Positions 1 to 7,375 of a stretch of 23,649 bases of DNA are shown in pieces. Position 1 is the stretch's first letter. Each line of letters begins with the position of its first letter. The notes under the pieces are model-generated. The model ran no database searches. It saw nothing but the letters and a program-made list of their open reading frames with translations, and was not told the origin of the DNA. Both the position numbers and the translations under genes were made by a program. Source of the stretch: Saprospiraceae bacterium (GTDB taxonomy: Bacteria > Bacteroidota > Bacteroidia > Chitinophagales > Saprospiraceae); NCBI GenBank assembly GCA_025455635.1, contig JALOMF010000005.1:1-23649 (forward strand), in the 5' to 3' direction.

Positions 1-813
1 CTCTTCGAGGCACTGGAGAAGCCGCTCGAAGAAAACGAAATCACAAGCCTCAACGGCGATTTCACCTCCAAATCCGGCAATATCGAGGTCTATTGCCCCA
101 GCTTCGTTGACAATAACGGGCAGTCTGTGACCGGAACCCTACTGGCCAGTTTTCGGGAAGTGGCCACCAAAGGTGACATGATACGCTACCAAACCCCCTC
201 CCAGACAACGGACGGCAAGGCGCTGGAATCGTTGGGGCAGCTTTACGTCGCCATTACGAAGGACGGCAAGCCCGTTCAGTTGTCGCAGGGCGAGCAGTTC
301 TACATCGACATGGTAGCGCCTGCGGTTGCGCCGGGCATGGACGTGTTTTATGGTGAAACCAATGCCGCCACCCAGCAAATCCAATGGGAAGACGACGGGC
401 ATCCCGACTCCTCCAATATCATCGTGAACGAGATAGGAGGCCAGACCCGCTTGATGTTTTTCTCCAAACAGCTGTACTGGTTCAGCAACTCGGTGGCCCT
501 CGACCTATCGGGCAGCACGACCACGGAGGTCTGCGCTACCCTGCCCGATGATTTCACCGCCGAGAACACGGTGCTGTACTTGGTGTTCGAAAACCGGAAC
601 AGCGTCCTGCGCCTTGGCAGCAACAATTGCGCAGCCGACATCCCGGTTGGCGAGAACGTCACCTTGGTCGCCTTGTCGGTGCAGGGGAACGAGGGCGATG
701 AAACCTACTACCTTGCCCACTCCAGCGTAGCGGTGTCGGCAGGGCAGCAGGTGGCGCTGACGCCCGCCGAGTCCAGCATATCGGAAATCGAAGCTTTTTT
801 GAACGGGCTGTAG
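1..813 (+). CDS. C-terminal part of an unrecognised protein (5' end outside window)
   Basis: The reading frame is open from base 1 to the TAG at 811-813, giving 271 residues with the N-terminus missing. An in-frame GTG at 127 could start a shorter protein, but the sequence upstream (LFEALEKPLEENEITSLNGD...) reads as normal coding sequence, so I treat the gene as cut by the window edge. The visible part is acidic and rich in Thr, Val, Asn and Gly, with alternating hydrophobic residues typical of beta-sandwich proteins. I see no membrane segment, repeat or catalytic motif. Phrases such as DMIRYQTPSQTTDGKALESLGQ resemble N-terminal modules of Bacteroidota cell-surface proteins that carry a carboxypeptidase-like or Ig-like fold, but I cannot name a family. 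A strong terminator follows 22 bases after the stop, so this is the last gene of its transcript. Confidence 0.75.
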   Translation, partial: LFEALEKPLEENEITSLNGDFTSKSGNIEVYCPSFVDNNGQSVTGTLLASFREVATKGDMIRYQTPSQTTDGKALESLGQLYVAITKDGKPVQLSQGEQFYIDMVAPAVAPGMDVFYGETNAATQQIQWEDDGHPDSSNIIVNEIGGQTRLMFFSKQLYWFSNSVALDLSGSTTTEVCATLPDDFTAENTVLYLVFENRNSVLRLGSNNCAADIPVGENVTLVALSVQGNEGDETYYLAHSSVAVSAGQQVALTPAESSISEIEAFLNGL

Positions 814-835
814 CACCGTTTTCCACTCAAAAGAG

Positions 836-869
836 AAAGCGCAAGCGGTCAGCCGTTTGCGCTTTTTTT
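836..869 (+). terminator. Rho-independent terminator
   Basis: The arm AAAGCGCAAGCGG at 836-848 pairs with CCGTTTGCGCTTT at 853-865, with one G-U wobble and a 4-base loop. The right arm runs into a tract of seven T residues. It sits just after the stop at 813 and ends the transcript of the first gene. It also insulates the serine hydrolase gene that starts at 1009. Confidence 0.8.
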
Positions 870-1008
870 ATGCCCACGTGTAGCCTGCTTTTTTGATGCC
901 CGTGTAAAAACCACGCAGCTTCGTCGAAATCCCCCGCCTTTTCCTTACAACCCAAAACTATATTCGGGTTCTGTTTCACCGACCTTTCACAATAAAACAA
1001 TTTGACCA

Positions 1009-2697
1009 ATGAATTTTAGAACGCTGTTCAACAGGCTCAATGCCGCATTTTTCCTCTTTATTTGCTTCGCAACGCTGCCCTACCATGCCGCCCAAGCCCA
1101 GACCTTGGCGGAAAAGCTAGACGCCATCATTGCGGAGCAATACAAGCCCGGCGAACCCGGCGTGGTGGTGCGGGTGCAACAAAACGGCAAGGTCATCCTC
1201 GAAAAAGCCTACGGCATGGCCGATATGGAACTCGGCGTGAAGATGCAGCCCGACCACATCCTGCGGCTCGGCAGCATCACCAAGCAGTTCACCGCCGTGG
1301 CCGTGCTCCTACTCGTGCAGGAGGGCAAACTCAGCCTCGCCGACGACCTGACCAAGTACCTGCCCGACTACCCCACCGGGGGCCGCAAAATCACGGTGGC
1401 GCAACTGCTCAACCATACCTCCGGCATCAAGAGCTACACGAACATGGCCAGCTTCATCGAAATCTGGCGCAAGGACTTTACCCTCTCCGAACTGATTGAC
1501 CATTTCAAAAACGAGCCTTTCGAGTTCGAGCCGGGCGAAAAATGGAACTACAACAACTCCGCCTACATACTCGCCGGGGCCGTCATCGAGAAGGCATCGG
1601 GCATGAGCTACGCCGATTTCATCGAAAAGCGCATCTTCCAGCCGCTCGGCATGACGGACAGCTACTTCGACGTGACCGACCGCATCATCCCACGCCGCAT
1701 ACACGGCTATGGTGACGGCGAAACAGAGGGCACCTTCCTCAACGCCCCTTACCTGAGCATGACCCTGCCCCACGCCGCTGGTTCGCTCATGAGCACCGTG
1801 GCCGATATGGGCAAATGGGACGAGGCCCTCTACACCGACAAACTGGTGAAAAAAGACCTGCTGAAACTGGCCTGGACCCGCAACAAGCTCAACAACGGCA
1901 CACTGACCCACTACGGCTTTGGCTGGGCCATGACCGATGTGGAAGGCCACGAGTTTATCTACCACAGCGGCGGCATCAACGGCTTCGTGACCAATGGAAT
2001 CCGGGTGCCCGACGCACACCTCTACGTCATCGCACTGAGCAACAACGGCACGAAAAGCCCTAGCGACGTCACCTACGACATCGCCCGCACCGTGCTCGGC
2101 CTGCCCACGGGCAAGCCCAAGCCCATCGAAATGACCGCCAAGCAACTAGCCGACTACGTGGGGGTGTATGAAATGGATTCCCCAGAAACCTGGCGGCACA
2201 TCACGCTCGAAGGCAACCAACTCTACTCGCAGCGGGCGGGCAGCGAGCGCTTCAAGGTCTTCGCCTACGCCAAAGACCTCTTCTTCTTCGCAGACCACCC
2301 CACCCAGCTTATTTTCGAGCGGGACAAGGCAGGAAAAGTGGTAGCCCTGGTGCCCGAAAACGCCATGCCGTTCGGCACCGACGACCGCTACCTGCGCACC
2401 ACCAAGGACAAGCCCGACGAGCCGGAGTCCATCGCCGTGGCGCAGCCCCTGCTCGACAGCTACGTGGGCACTTACAACCTCTTCCCGAACTTCGACCTGA
2501 GCATCAGCACCCGTGGCGGCAGGCTGTTCGCACAGGCCACTGGGCAGCCGGAGTTCGAGCTGTTCGCCGAGAGCGAGCGCCGTTTTTTCCTGAAAGTGGT
2601 GGATGCAAAGGTCAGCTTCATGCCCGCCGTGAATGGCGTGGTGAAGGAGCTGGTGCTGCACCAGGGCGGGCAGGATATGAAGGGAACGAGGAAATAA
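1009..2697 (+). CDS. Secreted serine hydrolase, beta-lactamase/S12 (class C-like) fold
   Basis: This 562-residue exported protein is a penicillin-recognising serine hydrolase. Residues 1-31 form a signal peptide ending AAQAQ. The catalytic domain runs from about 33 to 365. It has the SxxK motif SITK at 89-92 (nucleophile S89, base K92), the YxN motif Y181-N-N183, and HSGG at 319-322 in place of the KTG motif, as in esterase EstB and D-aminopeptidase relatives. Residues about 370-560 form a C-terminal extension. It contains two similar blocks starting LADYVGVYEM and LDSYVGTYNL, which look like the lipocalin-like repeats common after this domain in Bacteroidota. The substrate cannot be read from sequence; peptides, esters or D-amino acid compounds are all possible. 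True beta-lactamase activity is unlikely to be the main role. The gene is monocistronic, with a terminator upstream and a convergent gene downstream. Confidence 0.9.
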   Translation: MNFRTLFNRLNAAFFLFICFATLPYHAAQAQTLAEKLDAIIAEQYKPGEPGVVVRVQQNGKVILEKAYGMADMELGVKMQPDHILRLGSITKQFTAVAVLLLVQEGKLSLADDLTKYLPDYPTGGRKITVAQLLNHTSGIKSYTNMASFIEIWRKDFTLSELIDHFKNEPFEFEPGEKWNYNNSAYILAGAVIEKASGMSYADFIEKRIFQPLGMTDSYFDVTDRIIPRRIHGYGDGETEGTFLNAPYLSMTLPHAAGSLMSTVADMGKWDEALYTDKLVKKDLLKLAWTRNKLNNGTLTHYGFGWAMTDVEGHEFIYHSGGINGFVTNGIRVPDAHLYVIALSNNGTKSPSDVTYDIARTVLGLPTGKPKPIEMTAKQLADYVGVYEMDSPETWRHITLEGNQLYSQRAGSERFKVFAYAKDLFFFADHPTQLIFERDKAGKVVALVPENAMPFGTDDRYLRTTKDKPDEPESIAVAQPLLDSYVGTYNLFPNFDLSISTRGGRLFAQATGQPEFELFAESERRFFLKVVDAKVSFMPAVNGVVKELVLHQGGQDMKGTRK

Positions 2698-2730
2698 CGG
2701 GCGCAGGGAAATAATCGCCCATTCCGCATT

Positions 2731-2910
2731 TAGTACTGTTCAAAGCATAAGTTCGTCTTTTGGAGTCGCTTATTTTGACCTCCATCAAAGAAGGAAAATC
2801 GCAGCAAAGCGGCGCTACGCTTGGATTTTCGTGATACATCTTGGGGGCAAAACCTACCGCCAAATAGGGTAAGCAGCCAAACTGGGGAAGTTATGCTTTG
2901 AACGGTACTT
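2731..2910. repeat. MITE-like element with 24-bp terminal inverted repeats
   Basis: The arms at 2731-2754 and 2887-2910 are inverted copies matching at 21 of 24 positions (core GTTCAAAGCATAA). They enclose 132 bases. Inside is a nested hairpin: GAAAATC at 2794-2800 pairs with GATTTTC at 2824-2830, and AAGCG at 2807-2811 pairs with CGCTT at 2818-2822. The total length of about 180 bp, lack of a reading frame with protein character, and position between convergent genes all fit a non-autonomous transposon or large REP-like element. No clear target duplication is visible. Its right end lies 2 bases from the VOC gene stop codon at 2913. Confidence 0.6.
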
Positions 2911-2912
2911 CA

Positions 2913-3305
2913 TCACCCCATCGGGGTACAAACCTCCAGCAAAAAGCCGTCCGTGTCCCGGACGTAGGCAACCACCTGCCCCCACGGCTTGGACTTGGGG
3001 GCTTCGAGCACCGTGCCGCCTGCCCTCACCACGGCCTCCACGGTAGCCTCCACGTCATCGGTCGTAAAGCCGATTTCAATCCCGAATGGCTTGCCGGACG
3101 GGCTGCTCTCCACGAAGCCGTCTTTCAGGTTGGAGTTCGCCAAGCCGACGGAAGCGAAGGACAGCGTGGTCTCGCCTACCGAAAGCTCGCCATAGTCGTT
3201 TTCTGGCGTCACGAACTTCCTTGAAAACCCGAACGCTTTTTCATAAAACTGGACGGCTTTTTCTACGTCTTTTACATACAATATGGTGTAGGCGAATTTA
3301 ATCAT
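2913..3305 (-). CDS. VOC-superfamily (glyoxalase/bleomycin-resistance fold) protein
   Basis: This 130-residue protein is one complete vicinal-oxygen-chelate unit built from two beta-alpha-beta-beta-beta modules. The first begins FAYTILYVKDVEKAVQFYEKAFGF (residues 4-27) and the second FGIEIGFTTDDVEATVEAVVRAGG (74-97). It ends with the family signature DTDGFLLEVCTP (117-128), where E124 occupies the usual metal-ligand site. The histidine usually found early in each module of true glyoxalase I enzymes is missing, so a binding or bleomycin-resistance-like role fits better than a lactoylglutathione lyase. The start at 3305 gives the usual family length. Upstream on the minus strand, a TTG lies 19 bases before a TTTG, but the TA of the -7 box is absent, so the promoter is uncertain. 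The stop codon almost touches the inverted-repeat element at 2731-2910. Confidence 0.88.
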   Translation of the reverse strand: MIKFAYTILYVKDVEKAVQFYEKAFGFSRKFVTPENDYGELSVGETTLSFASVGLANSNLKDGFVESSPSGKPFGIEIGFTTDDVEATVEAVVRAGGTVLEAPKSKPWGQVVAYVRDTDGFLLEVCTPMG

Positions 3306-3790
3306 GGTGCTATTATTTTGTTGTTTAAAGGCTCAAATACTGAATGAACCTGGGCAGGAACAACGCAACAATGGCGGGGGTTTTGTGGGCTGTGCGCTTT
3401 TGGTAAAAAAGTACTGCCAGGTGCGAACGCTGTCGTTTTTGGTGGAAATAAGGTGCTGCGGCCAAGGCCAATATCGTATCCCGCAGGCAGTACTCCTAGC
3501 CATCGGCCAGGATGGTAGAAAGGGGGCTTGCCTGCACTAGCGTACTTGAAGACTGCTGAAATCACGCTTGCGACTCCAAGGGGACTTAAGCGTCAGCTGG
3601 CTTGCCTACCCTACTGCGCCCCGCCCGAAGCACGGCACGTCCCCCTCGTCATACCCGTAGGAGAACTGCAAAGCCAAGCGGGATGCCATGCGAGACGTAC
3701 AGCAAGGTGGCCTTCGGCCATGACAATGCGTCGCACAGCGGGACGCATATTGGGATACACCGTAAAGTTTATAAACTTGACTGGGTATTT
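3306..3790. other. Gene-free stretch, no recognisable gene
   Basis: About 485 bases with no reading frame that has protein-like composition on either strand; the ORFs present are short, overlap each other and are rich in Cys and Arg. I see no RNA gene. The only structure noted is a perfect 14-base palindrome, AAGTTTATAAACTT, at 3765-3778, next to the inverted-repeat element that begins at 3791. The first bases hold the promoter of the VOC gene. This could be degraded former coding sequence or the remains of a mobile element. Confidence 0.5.
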
Positions 3791-3954
3791 TTATAGCGAA
3801 CACCGCCAAGCTTTGGGCATGGTTGACAACAGTTGATAATCCCCCGTTTGCCGATAGGCAAGAACATCATCAACCGTTATAAACCGTTATAAACTTTTAT
3901 AAACCGTTATAAGCCAAAGCGCTCATGCCCAAAACTTGGCGGCGTGCGCTATAA
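3791..3954. repeat. Second MITE-like element with 30-bp terminal inverted repeats
   Basis: The arms at 3792-3821 and 3924-3953 are inverted copies matching at 27 of 30 positions, with one more paired base outside (3791/3954). The arm begins TATAGCG and ends TTTGGGCATG. The element is about 164 bp and has no coding capacity. Its interior carries the 10-bp tandem repeats listed separately. The arm sequence is unrelated to that of the element at 2731-2910. It lies between the VOC and DUF1761 genes, ending 27 bases after the DUF1761 stop codon in that gene's own direction. Confidence 0.65.
3871..3911. repeat. Four 10-bp tandem repeats (AACCGTTATA type)
   Basis: Four units of 10 bases follow each other: AACCGTTATA, AACCGTTATA, AACTTTTATA, AACCGTTATA. 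The period is close to one DNA turn, so all copies face the same side of the helix. The array is inside the inverted-repeat element at 3791-3954. A 23-base stretch, 3868-3890, recurs exactly at 23247-23269. Confidence 0.8.
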
Positions 3955-3980
3955 TGTGCCTGCCCTGCGGCGTGGAATCA

Positions 3981-4379
3981 TTAAAACTTCAAGGCCGCAA
4001 GCACCCCGCCCATCAGGGCCATGAATGCTACCAAATAACCGCCGTCTATCAAGAAGAGCTTCAAGGATTTCTTCTGGTACAGGTAGTTGATGGCCACGGC
4101 AGGCAAGCCATACATGAGCGCCGACAACATGCCGTGGAAGGCGCCGTGCGTGAAGGTCTGCTCGGCCACGTCGTGGAAATTGATGACATAGTTGACAGCG
4201 TAGGCAAGTATGACCATCATGAGGAAGGAAAGGCCATAAGTCAAGGCTGCACCCGATTTGGCTTGGTCATCGGTGACGCCCGTCTCGGCTTGCCAAGCTT
4301 TGCCAAAAATCACGGTGTACCATCCGAATCCCAATAGGAAGGCTGCCACGGCAGCGATGATAAGTTCTAAATAAGCCAT
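3981..4379 (-). CDS. DUF1761 family small integral membrane protein
   Basis: This is a 132-residue protein with four likely membrane segments, at about residues 2-22 (LELIIAAVAAFLLGFGWYTVIF), 45-68, 77-98 and 108-130. The pattern, with GFGWYTVIFGKAW after the first helix and a HG/HD-containing loop in the middle (NFHDVAEQTFTHGAFHG), fits the DUF1761 family, whose function is unknown. The frame is open upstream to 4463. The start at 4379 (MAYLELII) is preferred because the family begins directly with the first helix, and the extra 28 residues are polar and unlike the family. It may be co-transcribed with the secreted protein upstream (stop at 4490), with a 110-base gap. Confidence 0.8.
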   Translation of the reverse strand: MAYLELIIAAVAAFLLGFGWYTVIFGKAWQAETGVTDDQAKSGAALTYGLSFLMMVILAYAVNYVINFHDVAEQTFTHGAFHGMLSALMYGLPAVAINYLYQKKSLKLFLIDGGYLVAFMALMGGVLAALKF

Positions 4380-4489
4380 AGTTGGTGAGTTTGTAAAAGG
4401 TGAATGAATGCGGCAATTTACGGAAGAAAATGATATAACAAAGCCGTAATTAATTGGATTCAATCAAATTTCACCCAACCCCAGTAAGC

Positions 4490-5884
4490 CTATTTATCGA
4501 ACGCTACCCGCTTCTTGTACGCAGAGAACGTCATCTTTTTTGCGTCATAAAACCCAGCGACGACCTTGCCCTGCCCCGCCGGATAAACGCATGTCCGGCC
4601 CATCATGAAATTTTCGACTTCGGTGCCTTCCCACGGCGTGGTGGTTACGAGGGCGTCCTTTTTTGTGCCGGTACTGGCATAGATGCGCAGGGTCTGCATA
4701 TCGAGGTTGCTGTAAATGCCGTAAACCAGCTCTTCCTCCACCAGCTGGGACGTATGGAACAACTTGTAGCCCTCCCTGGCCATGCCTTTTTCCAGCGAGA
4801 CAAATTCTTGGGAACCAAGGTGGTTGCCGTCCTTGTCAAAGTATAGGAACTCGATATAAAACTCCCTTTTATCGCCCTCTACGGTGCTTATTGCCCCAGC
4901 CGATAAAGGGTCATATATACTTTCATGGGTGTTCATCCCCCTCGTGATGACCACCCCGCCCTCCTCTACCATGATGCTCAGAGGATACACCATGATGCTT
5001 TTAAACACGATGTCATGCGGGATTTTCTGCAGCAGTTTACCGTCCCCATTCAGCACATAGGTAGTCAACTGATAACTGGCCGTGTCCAGCATATCGTCGG
5101 GAATCTCTCCCTCCCTGACCACGACATAAGCCTTGCCGTCCCGCACATAGCCGCAGTACGGAACGACCCGCTCATGGTCAAGGGCATATTCAAATCGCAG
5201 TTTGCCTTTTTTATCGAAAGCGAAGACCTTTAAGCCTGCGTATGTCAGCACCTTATAATCCACGCCGATGGTGAAAAACAGGGGGTCGTCAGCGGCCAAT
5301 TCGGTGCCCTTCATGGCGCTGGTCACCGAGCGGTCGGGCTGGGTAGCGTAGGTCTGCGGCATCAGCCGATAGCTATCCCCAAAGGCAGTGCTCGACACCT
5401 GCTTTAGTTGGTTGTCCAGGATGTTGAGGTAGTTCTTGCCGCCATTTTTTAACAAAAAGCCATAATGCCCCTCGTCAATCACAAAGGCATCCACGAAGTC
5501 GCCATCCACTTCCAGCTGCGCCGCCTGCTTGAACCCGCCATCGAAGGCCGTGACCACGCATTCCTTTTTGCCAAAGCCATAATATTGCGTTTTGAAAATG
5601 AGGAACGACGACTGGTTGTAAAGCCCGCTGAACTGGGGCATTTTCTCCATTTTCACTTTCAATTTCAGCTCGGCCTTGTGGGTCAGGCTCGCCTCCTGGT
5701 CGTACAACTCCACCACCTGCTTGCCCCCTTTTTTGTAGTACAGGAAATAGCCGTAGCCCTGCATGACGTGGAAGCCGTGGAAGTCCTCGGCGCTGATGCC
5801 CGACACGGCGATGGATTGTGATGCGCAAACCTGTGCGCTGAAGAGGAAGAGCAGCCATGCTGCCAAGCTTGTAATATGTTTCAT
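4490..5884 (-). CDS. Secreted hypothetical protein, probably beta-propeller-like
   Basis: This 464-residue protein has a signal peptide (residues 1-22, MKHITSLAAWLLFLFSAQVCAS) and no other membrane segment. I do not recognise its family. The mature part is a run of short beta strands with recurring phrases such as GYGYFLYYKKGGK, GHYGFLLKNGGK, GLKVFAFDKKGKL, GKAYVVVREGE, TYVLNGDGKLLQK and FLYFDKDGN. These resemble the blades of a beta-propeller that reports a value along a chain. No catalytic motif and no T9SS C-terminal sorting domain are evident. A possible promoter upstream on the minus strand has TTG, 17 bases, then TACCTTG, a poor match to the Bacteroidota consensus. It may be transcribed with the DUF1761 gene. 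Confidence 0.8.
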   Translation of the reverse strand: MKHITSLAAWLLFLFSAQVCASQSIAVSGISAEDFHGFHVMQGYGYFLYYKKGGKQVVELYDQEASLTHKAELKLKVKMEKMPQFSGLYNQSSFLIFKTQYYGFGKKECVVTAFDGGFKQAAQLEVDGDFVDAFVIDEGHYGFLLKNGGKNYLNILDNQLKQVSSTAFGDSYRLMPQTYATQPDRSVTSAMKGTELAADDPLFFTIGVDYKVLTYAGLKVFAFDKKGKLRFEYALDHERVVPYCGYVRDGKAYVVVREGEIPDDMLDTASYQLTTYVLNGDGKLLQKIPHDIVFKSIMVYPLSIMVEEGGVVITRGMNTHESIYDPLSAGAISTVEGDKREFYIEFLYFDKDGNHLGSQEFVSLEKGMAREGYKLFHTSQLVEEELVYGIYSNLDMQTLRIYASTGTKKDALVTTTPWEGTEVENFMMGRTCVYPAGQGKVVAGFYDAKKMTFSAYKKRVAFDK

Positions 5885-6034
5885 GGTGAAGTTCTTTGTT
5901 CAAGGTATTTACCCATCCCGTCATCAAGGAAAAACAGCGAGGCGCCAAGGCTAATGCAACACCTCAAAATGGCCGCTCCAAATGTGCTAATTTGAAAGAT
6001 TTCAGCGCCCAAAGATAATAAAAACCCATGCCCA

Positions 6035-7069
6035 TCACCCCCTTTCCAAATCCAGCAGCCACTGCTTGCGCCAAAGGCCGCCGCCGTAGCCCGTCAGGTG
6101 GCCGTCGGAGCCGATGACCCGGTGGCAGGGCACGAGGATGCTCAATCGGTTCATGCCGTTGGCATTGGCCACGGCACGCACGGCGGTGGGCTTGCCGAGG
6201 CGCTCGGCCTGCTCGGCGTAGCTGCGGGTGCTGCCGTAGGGGATGGTGAGCAACTCCTGCCACACCGCCCGCTGGAAGGCCGTGCCGGGCATGGCCAGCG
6301 GCAGGTCGAACTGTTGGCGGCTGCCGCCGAAATACTCGGCCAGTTGCTTTTTCAGCTTCGCAAAATGGGGGTTGTCGCCCTGTAGTATCGTGGCGTTGTA
6401 ATGCTTGGCGAGGGCCTTCAGCTCAGTGGGCAGCGCCTTGCGGTCGGTGAACTCCAGCAGGCAGATGCCCTCCGGCACGGCAGCAGCGAACATGGTGCCG
6501 ATGGGCGTCTCCAGCCGGGCAAGGTCAATCACGCCCTGCACCCTCCCCTCCCGTGGCGACACCCCGAACACGGCCTTGAACTGGTCGCCGAAGCCGCTCA
6601 GGCTCTCGTAGCCCGTACCGAAAGCGGCGTCGGTCACCGTGCTGCCCGCTTGCAGCTTCTTGAAGGCCGTGTTCAGCCGGAACATGCGCTGGTAGGCGTG
6701 GAAGGTCATGCCGTGGTGCTTGAGGAACCAGCGGCGCACCGTGTGCGGCTCAAGCCGGCGCTCCACCAATTGCCAGTCCTGTATCTTCTGGGAGGGATTG
6801 TCCCGGATTTCGTCGAGCAGGGACTGGATGAAGTCGGGTGTCTCGTCGGGCAGGCGCAGCGGCTCACAAATCTTGCAGGGCCGGTAGCCCTTGCCCAGTG
6901 CCTCCTTTGCCGAAGGCACGAATTCCACGTTCTCCGGCTTGGGCTTGCGGGCCGTGCAGACGGGGCGGCAGAAGATGCCCGTGGTTTTTACGCAAGTAAA
7001 GAAAACGCCCTCAAAACTGGCGTCTTTGTCGAGTATGGCTTGGTACATCCGGTCGTTGGTGAGTTGCAT
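6035..7069 (-). CDS. ada: Bifunctional alkylation repair protein / regulator Ada
   Basis: This 344-residue protein has the full three-part Ada layout. Residues 1-75 are the methylphosphotriester repair domain, with zinc ligands C34, C38, C65 and C68; C34 in FCRPVC is the expected methyl acceptor. Residues about 80-175 are an AraC-type double helix-turn-helix (VRRWFLKHHGMTFHAYQRMF, then VTDAAFGTGYESLSGFGDQF). Residues about 180-344 are the O6-alkylguanine-DNA alkyltransferase domain, with active-site C315 in PCHRVIG and the Arg-finger region TAVRAVANANGMN before it. All key residues are present. By analogy with E. coli, methylation of the N-terminal cysteine would turn it into an activator of its own gene. 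A possible promoter is TTG (7116-7118), 21 bases, then CATTTTTG (7087-7094). The small membrane peptide gene lies 78 bases upstream on the same strand. Confidence 0.96.
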   Translation of the reverse strand: MQLTNDRMYQAILDKDASFEGVFFTCVKTTGIFCRPVCTARKPKPENVEFVPSAKEALGKGYRPCKICEPLRLPDETPDFIQSLLDEIRDNPSQKIQDWQLVERRLEPHTVRRWFLKHHGMTFHAYQRMFRLNTAFKKLQAGSTVTDAAFGTGYESLSGFGDQFKAVFGVSPREGRVQGVIDLARLETPIGTMFAAAVPEGICLLEFTDRKALPTELKALAKHYNATILQGDNPHFAKLKKQLAEYFGGSRQQFDLPLAMPGTAFQRAVWQELLTIPYGSTRSYAEQAERLGKPTAVRAVANANGMNRLSILVPCHRVIGSDGHLTGYGGGLWRKQWLLDLERG

Positions 7070-7147
7070 GGCGTAGTTTTTTTTGGCAAAAATGGGGGAT
7101 TGCTGCCCTGCGCTGCAACCGGGAATTTGACAAGTAATTTCTTGGGG

Positions 7148-7294
7148 TCAGCGATGGTGCTTGTCGGGGTCGCTGTTGGCAGTTGGGCCATCACCCTTTG
7201 GTGGCCCGCTCATTTTGCGAAGCAAAAAAACAATGGCTGCCACAAAATGGAGCAGCGAGATGACCACGATGGTGTAAACGACGGTATTGCTCAT
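7148..7294 (-). CDS. Small single-pass membrane protein, 48 residues
   Basis: The sequence begins MSNTVVYTIVVISLLHFVAAIVF. Residues 5-25 form one strong membrane helix, followed by LLRKMSGPPKG and a short polar, charged tail ending DPDKHHR. The clean split into helix, basic stop-transfer and Pro/Gly/Asp tail argues for a real small protein. The frame is open to 7339, but the extra 15 residues are not membrane-like and the ATG at 7294 places the helix at the N-terminus, so I use that start. Similar tiny 'helix plus HF...GPP' proteins are common in Bacteroidota, with unknown function. It is on the same strand as ada, 78 bases upstream, and 81 bases downstream of the DUF1801 gene. All three could share a transcript. 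Confidence 0.55.
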   Translation of the reverse strand: MSNTVVYTIVVISLLHFVAAIVFLLRKMSGPPKGDGPTANSDPDKHHR

Positions 7295-7375
7295 CAGAAC
7301 CAGTTTTTGGCAAAGTTGCAGCCTTTCGCCGTGCGGCATTGTGACAAAAGTCAGTTTCAGGGCGATGGGGAGCGG

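Noticed and set aside
836..844. AAAGCGCAA, which resembles the E. coli Ada box.
   Set aside because: It is one arm of the terminator after the first gene and lies over 5 kb from ada. No such box was found before ada itself.
1309..2145. A 278-codon open frame on the minus strand inside the serine hydrolase gene.
   Set aside because: Shadow of the clearly identified hydrolase, with low-complexity Val/Gly/His/Ala composition.
2618..2863. A minus-strand ORF partly covering the first inverted-repeat element.
   Set aside because: It begins and ends in other features and has no known domain; it is better explained by the hairpin-rich repeat.
3528..3836. An ORF of 102 codons in the gene-free stretch.
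   Set aside because: It overlaps other ORFs in all frames, runs into the inverted-repeat element and is rich in Arg, Ala and Cys. No support beyond openness.
3871..3911. Possible CRISPR-like or origin iteron array.
   Set aside because: The units are 10 bases with no spacers, and there are only four. No cas, rep or dnaA gene is near, so it is listed as tandem repeats only.
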